From Dicaeum eximium (taxonomy: Eukaryota; Chordata; Aves; Passeriformes; Dicaeidae), in the NCBI GenBank assembly GCA_013396995.1, contig VWZP01002400.1, positions 868,001 to 932,000 of the forward strand: a stretch of DNA of 64,000 nt, written 5' to 3'. This document shows, in pieces, positions 24,520 to 37,600 of this stretch (position 1 is its first letter; the number at the start of each line of letters is the position of its first letter). The position numbers and the translations under genes were made by a program. The notes under the pieces were generated by a model. The model had not been told where the DNA came from. It saw only the letters and a list, made by a program, of their open reading frames with translations, and did not search any database.

Positions 24520-24665
24520 CTTGATCTGGAGAGATTAGAAAAAGACAGAGCAGATTGATTAGTTATGAGAGGAAGTGCCTTTTCATACAATGTGTCATAA
24601 AACTACGGAACTCGCTGTCAGGATTACTAAGGTTAGACCTGTCTTAATTCCTGTATGAATATCGA
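24520..24665 (+). repeat. Possible ancient CR1/L3-type LINE fragment
   Basis: A stretch near 24586-24621 reads 'acaatgtgtcataaaac', 'tacggaactcgctgtcaggat'. It resembles the segment of ancient CR1/L3-type LINEs in which 'aaactatggaactcattgccacaggatgt' occurs. Divergence is heavy and the ends are guesses. Confidence 0.4.
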
Positions 24666-24936
24666 CTGGTTTGATGCCCTTGCATTTTTTTCTTCATAGT
24701 CTCTGCAATCCCATTGAGTTTTGTTTCTCTGTTTCTACATTGCCTTTTCTCATGCAGTGGGAACTAAATGCAAAACAAAACATGAACTGCCTTGCTGCTG
24801 CTTTTCTTCAAGTTGCAGAACCTTTTAAAGAACATACACAAATCAGGCAGCATAGCTGTATTTCAATGTGAGAAGTTAAAATTTTCTGGAGTTAATGAAG
24901 CTACTTTTCAAATTAATAAGGCAATGAAGAACTACT

Positions 24937-24970
24937 TATATAAATATGTGTATATGTATATATAAAAATA
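24937..24970. repeat. TA-rich alternating tract
   Basis: Alternating TA and TG steps with short A runs. It is low-complexity sequence prone to length variation and melting. Confidence 0.7.
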
Positions 24971-25999
24971 CTGAATAAATAAAAGTGGCAAGATCATCTT
25001 CAATCATTTTCCCCATCAATAAGGATTAGGTTTAATATATTTTATAATATTTTAACTATTTTTAGAAGAATTGTATTATTTTATTAACATGAAGTATGAC
25101 TATCAAAAGCAGTGTAACTCTGTGTCCTGTCTAGATAAACCACCTGAACTGCATGAAGCAGCAGCGTGTGTAATAAAAGGACTTGCAGAGTAGAAAAATA
25201 CATGCAAACTGAATCTCATGTCAAACCTCCCTTTAGTATGTTCTTTCCTGGCCTCAGAGGGCCAGGGGATAGTATCACTGACATGGAACACAATTACAGA
25301 ATACCTGAACTGATGAGAACAAGAAGTTCCAATGAACAAAAAATTCACCAAATGCAAAAATGAAAAGTACTGACCCACTTTGACCTCAACAAGTTGTTAA
25401 TTAGCAGAGGATTAACACCCTTTTCATGTGGTGGCAATCACTAGAAAATAATGTGCATGCATCAAAGAACTTCGGGGTCTTCTAACAAAAGATTAAACGC
25501 AAAGATTCTGTGGATTATGAAAGTGGAATCTGAAAGGGTCACTACACTGTCCTGTCTGCAATTTTGAATATATTATTGATACCTTAGAAAGTAAAATATT
25601 TTGGGAAGAAGAAGACTTAAAACAGATTTTTATACAGAATTTTTATACAGAAAAATTATTGCTATTGCACTCGTTTCTCAATTTTGTGTTCCTAAAGATT
25701 TAAAGCAAGCGTTATTAGAGAAAAATCTTAACACATTTTAAAATATTGCCAGTTTGTTATAAGGTAGACAAAAAGGAATTTTATTTTTTAAATTAATTTT
25801 TCAAAAGGGCTTTAGAAAGTTTAATTAATAAGTAATTATAAATTACTACAGACATCAGGTCATTCAGTAATCTACATAAAGCTACAACCTAGGATGAGCA
25901 CTGTAGAACAAGCGAACAAAGCCACAACTTCTTCTAAAAGAGAAAGCTTTTCTCTGAGAAGTTGGTTGCTTTTTAATTCTGAAAATGTGGGTAATATTG

Positions 26000-26794
26000 T
26001 GAATGCACCTGCTGCAGAATAGAACCGACTTCCTTTCAGGATGCACCAATACTTCACAATTGGCTTCTGTAAGAGCACTGGGGTGCCTCCTGCCCGTGTG
26101 CAGGTCCTGGCAGGGTGCAGAGGGACGGCTCTGTCCCCACAGCCTGTGCAGCAGGGACCTGCACACCTCAGTCAAGTGGAGAGGGCGAGGAAGCCAAAAC
26201 CCTGTAAATTTAGCCAAGAATGGTTTGGCTCTCGCTCCTCTTAGAATTGCCAGCGTCAGAAGCTGCTGCAAGTCAGCTGTCCCTTGGGGAGAGTTGTGCA
26301 CAGCCCTGCCCTCACACAGGCTTGTGATTTACAGCAGGAAGGGCTGCACAAGCACTTTCCTCTCGTCAGAAAGACCCTCTCTAATTTCAGTATCCAGACA
26401 AATATCTGGGTCACTAAACAAATGAAACTCTCGGTTTGTCTAATCACCTGCAGGTAGTGAGTTCTGCAGATTAGCTTTGTTGTGAAAATGTATCTGTCTC
26501 TTTGTAACCTAAAGAAAGTACTTTTGTAACCTTTTATCAAAATGAGTATTTCGGCTTTTATAGGATGATAAATGCCTGTTAGACAACTTTTGCTGGTTGT
26601 GTTTACGTCACCCATGTCTAGTTTTATCTTACTCCAGTCCCTTTTCTTTTGTTCTTTCCATATTATGGACTTGGCATATTTAAGGCTTCATGATGGACAG
26701 GTTATGGAGTGAATTGTATCACGAGAGGGAGTAATGATGGTTCCACCTGCCATTTTCAGTGGGGTGTTCATAGTTGCACTCATCACAAGTGATG
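26000..26794. other. G/C-richer block, no identifiable gene
   Basis: A plus frame of 140 codons (26003-26425) lies opposite minus frames of 139 (25882-26301) and 119 (26256-26615) codons. Openness on both strands fits reduced A/T content between 26080 and 26330. The products are Cys-, Ser- and Arg-rich without a domain I know. It sits just upstream of the solo LTR, but I see no retroviral coding similarity. Confidence 0.35.
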
Positions 26795-27150
26795 CCTGGA
26801 GAGGCTACCTAGAACAGGGGTCAGACAGAGTTAAAGGATAAAGGCAGGTATTTACTGAAAGGCCTTCATGGGGAATACCTTGGGCAGTGCAGGAGTCTCA
26901 CAGAGACTACACACAACATGGATGACAGTCACAAGTTTTTCAGAAAGATGTAAGTTTGGTCTATTTGCATATCAGAGGTTAATTGTCCAATTACAGCTTC
27001 AGGTAATGCAATAATATTCCCCCAGTTTGCTCCCTGCAATTCACTTTCTTTTTTTTTAAGTTCACATTTTTGGGGCCTGAGACATTAAGGTGTCCTTGAG
27101 TTTCAGACCTAGAGTAAAATTGTTTTGTCTGAATAAAATGGGAGAACAGT
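26795..27150 (-). mobile_element. Solo ERVL-type LTR, degenerate
   Basis: The plus strand contains, in order, segments I associate with songbird ERVL LTRs in reverse: 'acaggggtcagacagagttaaagg' near 26814-26837; 'caggtatttactgaaaggcc' near 26845-26864; 'catttgcatatcagaggttaattgtccaattacagc' in outline near 26962-26997; and 'gacattaaggtgtccttgag' near 27081-27100. In minus orientation the poly-A signal position reads AGTAAA instead of AATAAA, so it looks mutated. No gag, pol or env coding sequence and no second LTR are present, so it is a lone, inactive LTR. Ends are approximate. Confidence 0.65.
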
Positions 27151-30100
27151 AGCTGGCAGGCCATGGAGTTTTAGAGTTATACACTAAAGCAGTACTGATC
27201 TGAAAAATAGAAAAGCTAAGACTTAAGGCATCAAAAGGAGCCCATGCTTTGACTTGTATTTAAGGTCAGTCTCACAGGGCTGACAACTGAGAAAAACACT
27301 TTTCAGATAGATTGAGTGAATTGGACCTGGAAGTTTCTGAAAGATCATAAACAGGAAGCTGTGCAACTTTTAAACTCATTTCTTAACAGAGGCACAATTG
27401 AAGCACAAAGGCCTTCTCTCTATTGTGAATTTGATCTCCTAATACTTGTGGTAAATTCCCTTCAAGGAGATTTTTCATTCTTCATTTTCATTCTGATGCT
27501 GACTAGGACATGTTCTCTTTGTAGGTTTGGTTTGTGTCACCCACCTGTTCAACTAGTGAATAAACTGGAGCCTCCTGTGAGTGCATAGGTCTGCCAAAAT
27601 ATACTATATTGACTAGTTAATTCCCTGATTTTTGAAACTGATTCAGCTTCAAACTTTCTATGTTTATAGTTACAAGTAAAATTAAAAGATCCAATCTTCT
27701 TAAGAGGAAATTAGCGTAATGGTCTCTAACCATATCTAACTGTATATGAGACAAGCTATTAGTAGCCTAAATAATGAATGTATAAATAGGCACTAATTTA
27801 ATTCTTCTTATTTCAGGTAAGTAGGAAGTTAATTCAGAAAAGAATCATGTATCTCAACCAAAAGCCTGACTGTGTTTGATTCTCTATTATGCTTGCTTCA
27901 GGATTCTGATTAAATACTGCCTGTCAGTTCTCTCTCTTCCTAATTAGATAAATGTTTCAACAGAAATTCTTGGAGGGCCAGACTGAAATTATGTTTCTAG
28001 AAAAGTTCACATAAGCAACTTTGACATTTGCTTTCTGCAAGTGTTCATGCCAGCAGAGTTGATTATTTGAATACAGTTGGAAAGCAAGCAAATTCAAATA
28101 TCTATTCATGAAAGGTGTTCCTCTCTCAGATTTTGGAGCCAAGAGTACTGAGCTATATTGTGTTGGACTTTCAGCTGCACAGCTGGAACTGTTTCCAGCA
28201 AAACCTGTGCTGGTTTATACAGCATTAAAATTCCCTCTTTTATCTAAGACAATGGTTCTGTGAATACCTTGAACTACTCAATCCCTGCCTCACTGAAAGG
28301 CAGCACTGCCCTTTCCAGTAGAAATATGTAACTGTGGATGGGAGAGGTGGGACTTCCCCTTTCCTTTTGCTGGTATCATTTTAGAGTGGTATAAATCAAC
28401 CATGAGCTCCACCTTAGAGTAGGATAGAGAAGGAAAAAAACCAAAACCAGGTAAATTCTATTTCATATTATTTCCTACCACTCAAAATCTTAAAATTAGA
28501 TGAAATATTTCTTCTGAGTTCCCATACTTTCAGGACTTCTCACTCTTCAAAGGTCACAAGCAACATCTTTTGCTGACAATAACTAAAACTTATAAGTACT
28601 ATCTAAAAATACTCTGAACTGATGTATGAATTTTTAAGATCCACATTCTTGGAGCTAAGCCCATATTTCAGTACTTACTGTTTGTTTCCAATCCCTTCTG
28701 TTAGCACACACAAACACAGTTTGCTGCAATAACTAAAAATCCATGGGCAGTGAGGCATGCACCACTTAGAGTTACTTACAGTCAAGGTGGTGGCCACAAA
28801 TATACTCCTAGGTTCTACTGGCTTCCCTTTTTCCTTGAGCACTAGATCAGATATGTCAAACACTGTGCTGAGGGGAGGTGAAATGCTTTCCTTGTCCAAG
28901 GAGAATTCAGAATAAAAGCGTTAATATGTGCATGGTTAATGAGTCCATGAAATCCTGAGCCTCTCTTCTAAAACAGTCCTGCAGAATTCAGTATTGAAGT
29001 GACTGTGAAGTGTAGGCTCAGTTCACTTATGAGGCTGTGAATCAGTCCAAGGTTTTTTCTTGAAGGCACAAGCTTTCACAATTGCACTCTCTTTCTCTGT
29101 AGAGGAGCAGGAGGGGAGTCAAGAAGCCATTTCCTTGTTTTTCAGAAGTTGAGTCATGAAAAGCTTAATGGATCAACAGAAATAAAAGTGTGGGGAAGAT
29201 GTTGATGCACAATAATCCTACTCTTCCACTGCTCCTGCTAATTCCAGGCTTACCTGCTGCTTATCACGTGGTGGGAACTCTTCTCACTATTATTTTCCTT
29301 AATGCTGTTCATGTTCAAAGTTAGATTAGCACTGCACATCCCATTTATCACAAACTCTGTATGGAAAAGCCATATGGTGATCAAGGCTGGGAATTATGCC
29401 CCAAGTTTCACACTAAATGCACTTATATGGTCTTATGGCTACTTACACTTGGTGCCCATCTGTTAGGATGGCAGGGGGCCCCCTGCTAAGTTGGCCAGAC
29501 AATTGCCCTTGAGGATGGTTGCCAGACAATGTTTGAGCTTCCGTGGGCAACACAGCAGTGGAAAAACCACCAGCTCTGCTACAACAGCCTCCTTATACCA
29601 GCAATGGCACCTTACTTAGTTATAGCTTCTTCTTCACGTAGAAAATCCATGAAGTAGAAATGTGGAAATGATGATTTCTGTCCCTTGCAGAGATACAGGT
29701 TGTGCTGCAGTGAGAACATGTAAAAATCATCCAGGAGAACTGTTTCAAGTCAGACTGCAGTAAACTACAATTACAAATGTACAGCATGCAGGAGATTTCC
29801 CATCAAGCAGGAAACTACAAAACAGGCTGATGTAACACATCTGTGCCAAAACTAAAGACGGGAGTTCTAAAAATGCTTCAGGGATTTAGCACTCAGCTTC
29901 AGAGAGAGAAGATCCTGTGACTCAAGTTGGTATTCACCACGTAGGAGGTGGGATGATCCTTGCTATTTCAAACAACCAAACATATTTTGCTTCATACTAA
30001 AGCTAAGGAATGAAAGCATTATTTTTGGGTGGAAAAAAAATCCTTAAATCTTTCCAATTGAAAACAAATTAGAATTTTGAAGACAGTGCATGAAAATAAA

Positions 30101-31899
30101 GTTAGGAAGAGAAAGAGTAAGGAACAATGGTATGCATGGTATAGCAAATGCATTTTGCAGAGTATAAAAGTAGAATTTAAGATAAGAAAAGAGAAAATAG
30201 GAATTAGGCAGCATCAAGAAGGTATCAGAAGCAGGGAGAAGTGAAAAAAACCAGGTAGGTTTGTTTATATCAATTTTAAAAAGTACATTGTACGCAAAGT
30301 CTTTAGTTTAGACTTGGAATTGACTACATTGAAGGTAAAAGCAGTCATGAGTTCAGGAAGGAGAGGGAAAACATAAGCAGGAAAACACATTCAATCTAAG
30401 AAAGAAAAATAAGCTTTCATGTGTCGGGGAGCTGGGGAAAAAAAAACCCAAGAAATTAAAAGCAGGTGGTAGCAATTGAAGTTCAGCTCTTCCACTGACT
30501 GTGTGGATTAGACCCTAGAAACTTTGAGGCTTTGATTCCTGAACAGTGTTACTGAGAAAAAAAAAAATCTGCTTCTTTTAAGTTCTTTCTGGTTCTGGCT
30601 AACTCTCCTGTAGCTAGAAGGTCTACTCTGTCAGAATGTCATCTTTGCCTCTACAAATGGTGATCTCTTCTGTAACACTGCCTTCTGTACCTGTAACTTT
30701 TCTAGGGGCTTTAAATTCTCATTTGAAAAATCCAATTAAGCAGATTTTCTGTTACTGAAAAATAGCAAGAGCTTGACATTAAGACTTCTCACTGGAGTCT
30801 AAGAGTTTTGATAGAGATTTTATTGGACAAGATTTGTGTCCAGGTGGACAAGACTAATTAAAAACATAATTTGGTGGTCAGAATAATTGCTTATGATGGA
30901 GAAAGTTGCATGCCAGGTCTTGAACCTGATTGATTCCAGAAAATATTGATTTCCTTCATGTCAGACAAGTGGACTGGTCTCTGGATTTTCTGGAGGAAAT
31001 GTTCACCTTTTCCTTATCTTGTTTTCCCCTTGTCTGGGATAGCTGGAACACAATTATTAAAAAAAATATAAAAACTTCCAATGTCACAGGTTAAAGAGGG
31101 CACACTCTGTAAAGAGAAAATTATTCTAGGCTGTCACAGACTCTAGAACTCCCCAGGGTCCAGCTGGTGAAACTGGTTGCAGATCCATTGTTTAAACTCT
31201 CACTGGAGTTTTGAGAGGAAGGTTTGATTTCTGCTGTGAAGGTGGTACTAACCAGGCCAACTTCTTCAGTCTGAAAAGGACACCATCCATCCCCTGTTGA
31301 AACGAGCTGGCCAAGGAAACGCTTGAAACAGAAATTCTCTTAGTGAATCCTCTCACTTTTCTTCCATTTCTAATGTTTATTTAATAAATGCTTATTTTCT
31401 AAAGTAATCATGCCAGATGCTGTTGTATGTTGCAGGAGATTAGGTTAAACATGCTACGTGAAAATGGAACCACTGAATTAAAACAGTAGTTTTTCTTAGA
31501 ATCATATTTTTGTAAGACACCTTCACTCTGTAAATAAGTTTGGTTTCTTTGTGTAGGCTTTATGGCATTTTGTAACAATCATAAGATTAAGAGGTTAAAC
31601 CTGTGATCTTTAAAATGTCTTTTGGCTGTATAACATTCATAGGTTCACATTGGAGGTTTTTCAGATGAGAACAGAAATGTGAATTTAATTTTGAGCTTGG
31701 CCCAACATCTAAGATTAACACATGATAACCCAGTTACATAGTTCATTCTGGACCTGAACTCTAGCAAAAACTTCTGTCTTTTAAGTTTCCCTGAAATAAT
31801 TTCTACACAGCACCTATTAGTAGCCAGATGTAATTGAAGCAAAATACTTTCAGTTTTAACAGATGGGCCTTTCAAATCCAACCATATGAAAATAGTTTA
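27151..31899. other. A/T-rich non-coding stretch, no gene seen
   Basis: No frame above about 90 codons and none credible. A 16-bp G/C palindrome (29471-29486) is listed separately. The motif GCCAGACAAT occurs twice, 27 bases apart (29494 and 29521), just after it. The rest shows no repeat family that I can name. Confidence 0.55.
29471..29486. other. Perfect 16-bp palindrome
   Basis: GCAGGGGGCCCCCTGC is its own reverse complement. Such a G/C-only palindrome is unusual in A/T-rich surroundings. It could form a small hairpin or bind a dimeric factor. The symmetry is certain and the role unknown. Confidence 0.85.
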
Positions 31900-32270
31900 T
31901 TCTGAGTGTTTTGTTCCTGGAGGGACAGCATTTTATTTAGTCATCATAGCTCTTATTTGCATATTGTGTTTCATTTGTTTCATGACCACATTAATTAGAA
32001 GAAAAGACTATCTCTCTGTAGATGACATTTCAGTTCCTGAATGAACAGGGACATGAGCTTCAGGCAAGTTGCATTAATTTGGTCTGTACAGAAATTAATA
32101 ACAAGTGTACTTCAAACTTTTCCTTCAAAAATAATAATTTAAATATTTATGCATAAGAAAAGGCCATTCCTGACCCTTGGCCAAGAGATTATTTTGTTGG
32201 TTTATCCTCAAGAAAATATTTTATGTTGACAATCCATTACATGAGTGATTTTTTAAACAGAAACAGAGCA
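31900..32270. promoter_or_regulatory. Candidate conserved element with octamer and homeodomain sites
   Basis: A perfect POU octamer ATTTGCAT (31955-31962) is followed by TTAATTAG (31991-31998), further TTAAT words, and a TTTATGCATAAG-like site near 32147-32157. No repeat similarity is visible. The texture is that of vertebrate enhancers active in development. Conservation and activity are inferred, not shown. Confidence 0.35.
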
Positions 32271-34079
32271 TACGGTTCTTACAAAGCCTTGATCACAAAT
32301 TTGTTTCATAGAGGTTTGATTATGACCTGAGAGGCTATTCTTGAACTTGGAAATGAAATGTCCAATGTTCATTTCTACAAAAGTTCTGGACAGAAATAGC
32401 ATACTCCCTAATAAAAATCCCAAATGTTGGGTTGTGGGTTATGTAATGATCAAAGGAAAATAAGAAAAGGAGGAATGTTGATGTAATTAATAGGTTTTTG
32501 AAACCAGAAGAGACTATACCAAAGTTAGTCCAGAATATTCCTTTTGAAACTGCTTCCAAAACTACTTGGATATATGTCTCAAAGTGAGGATTCCTTAATG
32601 AACTCCCTCTTTCAGTGACTACACTGAAAGAATGCACTATTATAGGGACATATGCACTTCAATGCCATCCTCAAAGAGGTAATTCTGATGGGCAGTGAAA
32701 AAGGAGAAAAATCTGCTCAGAACAAGAAATTTCATCATGTGTAACTCATTTCTGGAATGTGGACTTTAAAATCTCTGAAGTCTTATTAGTTATTATTGAT
32801 AAGCAAAGCACATTCAGAGGGCATAGCTTTAACAAGAAACCTCAAATACTTGTAAAGCTGTGTTGACACAAATATTTTTTTTAACAGATATTGCAATCTC
32901 ATACTTTCCATTGGAGGAAAAAACTCCTTTCCCCCCCTCCACCTTTCATGAAGTGCTTTATATTTGCAGACTGCATACCTTTTAAGGCCAAAGAAAACTA
33001 AAGTTGTCCTTTTATCTCTGGCTTCCCAATTATTTATCTGGACTTAGGGCTAAACATCCTGCTCTAAACTTTACAAGGTTGTTCATTTCATGCATCTAAT
33101 GCACTTTACATTTTAAAAAAATCTTATCTTTAAAGTCATTGTGACTATGGCATATAAATAGAGTTTATTTAGAACTTATTTTTTATCTTAGTTCTGATTT
33201 TGGCAGGGGGAAATTTTGTAGCATCTCTATGTTTTGATTTTATTCACAATATCTTATTTCTATTAGGTATTTCTATTTAGGTATTTAAGGAATATAACAA
33301 TATTCCTACAATGATCAGGTCTTTCTCAGAACCATCTCAGAAAAGACAGATTTAATTTTGACTTTGAATTTTCATTAACATTCTTTTTTCCCTATCTTTT
33401 CCTTCAAGCTTATTTTCCTAGCAGTTCAGTACTTCTAGTCCCATTTCCAGCTCAGCCTGAATGTTTTGATTTTCAGATGGATTGCAAAGGACCTCCTAGA
33501 CTCTTAAAGAGGGAATGGCCTGAGTTACAGAGAAAAGGGCAATAGATTTTTACACTCCTTGGTGTACCTTCTCCTTGCCTTAATCTGAAAACAAAATGTC
33601 TAAAATTTGATTATGAATGGTAATTATTTTAAAAGCCATAGCTCCCTTTCATATTCATTGCAACAATAATTTCTCTAAATGAACAACATAAAGAATCACC
33701 CAAAGTAGTACAGGACTGGTTTATTTGGCAATAATGGTCCATCTTTTGCACTTGATTTTCTGTACAATCAGAAATAAGTGTGCCAGGTTATGCCAGCTCA
33801 AACAAGCACAAAGGGTGATTTTTGACTTGAAATGTTTCCTGGGCAGCACAAAGAAAAGCCTCAGACATTCACAGCCATCCACTTCAGCACTGAAGCCACT
33901 GACACTTCTCTGCTTCTGCAACAGTTGCATGAATTCCATTCATTATACCTATATGCATTTCTTTTGTTTCATTCCAGGTTTCCCAATGCATTTCTTGCAG
34001 ATAATTGAACAGCTTACAAATCCAGTCTATTTAAACAACTGTATCAGGTTTTGCACCCAGTCTGTCTGGGACCCTATTT
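32271..34079. other. A/T-rich non-coding stretch, no gene seen
   Basis: Frames of 100 codons (minus, 32335-32637) and 118 codons (plus, 33725-34081) have hydrophobic, Cys-rich products with no motif. The second is faced by a 72-codon minus frame. Both look like chance. There is a short C run at 32932-32938. Confidence 0.5.
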
Positions 34080-34600
34080 AATCTTAGAAAATGAACTGTA
34101 TTGCAGAAGCCATTATGTTGTTAATGCAAGCAAATTATGTTTAAGGGAGCTGGGGTACCCCAGCAAATCTCCTTTTATTCTGCAGCTCTTTTCTTACTTG
34201 ACTTTTGTTAATTTTTGAGTGCTGCTCATGAAGCCAGGAAAGCAGTAAAGTCTTTGAAAAGCATGAAATAAATTCAGTTCAGTGAGTGGGTAATTGTTCA
34301 AGGTCATCTGTTCGTTGTCTTTGTCTTGATTGTTTGAATTAGTAGCTAATAATGGGGCTGAACCGTGAATGAATTATTATCCATAGGGCATATTTTGGGG
34401 AGTGTCAGGAAATATTACAGGGTAATTAAGGTTATCCAATAGCAAGGCTGTGTTACCAGCAGATGTCTAGTAATTACTATGTTTAAAAAGTGTGGGGATT
34501 AAACTAAGATTATAGCTTTTATATTGACTGCCTTTACAAGTCAGACTTGGAATTTATTCAGTTTATTCTGCTGCCCTTTTTCTTTTGTTCTCATTCTGTC
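34080..34600. promoter_or_regulatory. Candidate conserved non-coding element
   Basis: The block contains a 16-bp palindrome (34149-34164), GGTAATTAAGG (34420-34430) and AGTAATTAC (34470-34478). ATTAGTAGCTAATAATGG near 34338-34355 contains paired homeodomain-type cores. It shows no repeat character and has low simple-sequence content. I infer a possible enhancer from motif density only. Confidence 0.33.
34149..34164. other. Perfect 16-bp palindrome
   Basis: GCTGGGGTACCCCAGC equals its reverse complement and sits in an otherwise A/T-rich, motif-dense block. It may be a chance dyad or a dimeric-factor site. Confidence 0.85.
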
Positions 34601-37600
34601 ACTTAAATTCCAACTTAAACACAGGCCTTTCCTGGTGAATTAAAATAAACATCAGCAGATGGTATGCAGTACATGTGTATACAAAATAGCAGTGTGGTTA
34701 TTGAGGACTGCAAAGATAACTGCATTGATAAATACTGCTACAATTTATTTGTTAACAAATTCTGATTCCATTCTAGGGCTTGAACGTTAAGTCTTTCAGG
34801 TCCTAAAATAGTGCAAAGATGACTTTCTCTAAATATTTTTCAATACTGTAACAGTGTTTAATATGACAGGAGAGCTCAATTGTTTGTTTAAATTTCATTT
34901 GTTGAGTTGGGTACCTTCATGCGAAACCAGAAGTCCTGAGTTCAAAGTTTTGTTGTTATTACTGACCCTAAGCTGGCTTAGTGCTACCAGAGGCCAGGGA
35001 AGGGGGAGCATTTGTTTAGTCCCCCATCCAGCAAATTTGATTTTAGCAGATGGGCTGAAGGGACATAATGTAATGGACAAGTATCTGTGGCATCTGGAAT
35101 GTCTGGATTTAGCACAGTTGACTGGCACTGGGGTGGGCACTGGGGAAGCTGTCTGTGCACAGTGAGCCTCAGAGATAATGAGAAACCTCTCAGGAGAAAA
35201 GGGTGAGGACTAGGAAGAGAATGTCAGGACATTGAGTGTTTGTAGCCATAAAATAGGAAAAGTGAGAGGTTTGAAAAATGGAGGAGAGCTGTAAAATGAA
35301 CATGACCAGAAAGGGAAATGTGGACAACAGTGAGTAAAGGTTTTGAGCCAGTGTTTATGTGGTATATGGGACCTCTTCAAAGAGGAACACATTGGCAGAT
35401 TTTTTTCCTTAACCATAATTTAAAAACACAATTGAAATAAAATGTTCACTTTGCAAATTGTAGGTAACATCCCAAAGTCTAAACCCCTTTGATTCTGGCC
35501 CACCAAGCCTTTGCGAAATTTTTTCATCTGACTAGCATTAAGCCGGGTAAGCTTTTTATTAATATATTTTGCATGCTGCTGGCACTGCAAGAGGGGATTA
35601 GAGAGGAGCACTATGGATTTGGAAGTGTGGCTACCATGTTAGGGATTTTTGTTGGTGTGGGGCTAGCAGCAGGTGAGCTGGCCCATGGCAAGCACAGTTG
35701 GCTGCTGCAGTCCAAGCCCCTGCTCACTCTGCCTGTAGCTACCTTACACCAGGATACTCATTGATGCACAAGCTGCAATTTCAGAAATTATTGTAGCCAC
35801 ACTAGAAGGAATCCACTAATATTGCACTGACAGCTTCTTTGGCTTTAAAATAAGTATGGCAAATGTTACATGTTTATGACAAAGGACTGTGCTGATTCAA
35901 AAATGCTGATCGTGTACGTGCGTGCACGAGCAAAGAAAAATAAGCAACAGTAACTTGACATGCCAGTGAGGGGAAGTGGCTTACTGTGGACACAGTGCTA
36001 GGAAGAAACTTTGTCATGAACTGCCTAGGATGTTCAATGCAGATTTATTGTCCTGATTGCATGTGGGATCTCATTAAAGTCAAAGGCATTTTTCAGTATC
36101 TAAAATTAAGGGCTATGTGAAGTTTTTTACTTGGCTAAAAAAACATTCTTACAAAATTCTCGCTTGAAGAAATTAAAAATTAAAGCTAATACATGTTCAG
36201 AATCAAATCTAAAATCTTGATATTTAAAGAGTGACTATAATACAAATTGATTTTATTTGATATTAATTTTCAAAACACCCCAAAGTTAGGACTTTTCACT
36301 TATTAACCCCTATTGGAAATAATGTTTGACTAGTGTAGAGGAAAAGCTAAGAACATGGAAGGGGAATGACAGGGAAGGGCAGAAACAACCAGCAAAATAT
36401 TGGAGATTTCTCACTGAGGTATATGATACATTTGATGTAAGGATAGAGGTGAAATACGAAGTGTCTCTTAATGTTTCTGCTTGTGATTATTCTGAGTTAA
36501 GGTCCTTACTCATCCATGTACATTATATTAGGATTTTCATCTGTTTAGGTTTCCTGACTTTTTAAAGTGCAGGCCCCTCATCAAATCAATTAAGAATTTC
36601 AATATCTATTAGTCCCTTCAGTGAAACACTGTAATGGCTCTTGTTTGTATTCCAAGTCACTGATATCCATATGTTAACATGATAAATGACAAAATCTGAA
36701 GCAAAATGCTCCAAGCCTTGTGGAAGACAAGGACATCCATATTTCTTGATTGTCCGGTTATTACCATACAAACGTCTGAGCCAGAGCCTGTTTAAACTTA
36801 ATGAGAGTATTTTTACTGACCTCATTGTATTTTGGATGCAAATAGAAAACTATATTTTCTTCCTTTTTTTTAATTAGTAAGTTATTAGTTTTATTTAAAG
36901 AAAGTAAGACAGAGGTTTTTTTGGTGGAATTAGTTAAACTACAGGGAAAAAGAAAGTTCAAACACCTAATCATATCTTTTGATCTGACTGTAAATTAACA
37001 ACCACCAAAAAGCACTGCCACTTTTATAGCATTGTGTATAGCTGAGAATGGAGCTTAATGGGAAAGCTGTATTTTAGCCTAAAGCTTTTCTTTTGCTTTG
37101 TAAGGAAAAGAAACACCAATGGTCAAGTTTCCCTGTGCTGAGTTCAGTGTTGCAGCAGTAGTGCTTTTACTGAAATCCCAACACTACCAGACATAAGCAA
37201 GAGCAGTAGGCACACAGGGCACTGCATTTCCTCCCTGCAGTGTGCCAATAATGACCTTGGGTACCTCAGAGAGGAAAAGCAGACTCTGCTGCTTCGGGAG
37301 GCTCTTTATACAAGAAAGGGGATAAAATCAGAGCGTTCATTAATAATGAAGGAATAGCCAGTGTAAGGAAGATCTGTCATATGTGAGACCTAGACAAACC
37401 CAGTAAAGGTGGAAAATACAGTGGTGGTCATGGCCTAACTTTAGGACACTTGCAAGTTTCCTTAACCTTAATCAACATGTGCCAAAGCCAGGTTTTTGCT
37501 TACTTTTCGAAAACTGTCTGTGTGCTTCTCTAAAACATGGGATCTTCTACACTCAGATTAATGTTCAACAATCTTCAACATATGTAAAGAAAAAAATTCT

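Larger units (their letters stand above)
22620..25999. other. A/T-rich non-coding stretch, no gene seen
   Basis: Very A/T-rich with many short homopolymers and no frame above about 91 codons. It includes a 24-base A run, a short imperfect tandem pair with the only ambiguous base, an alternating A/T tract (24937-24970) and an old LINE trace (24520-24665), all listed separately. Confidence 0.55.

Noticed and set aside
36064..36100. 'gatctcattaaagtcaaaggc' as another copy of the old amniote repeat at 21371
   Set aside because: Only about 20 bases match, with no second half present, so it is too short to call.
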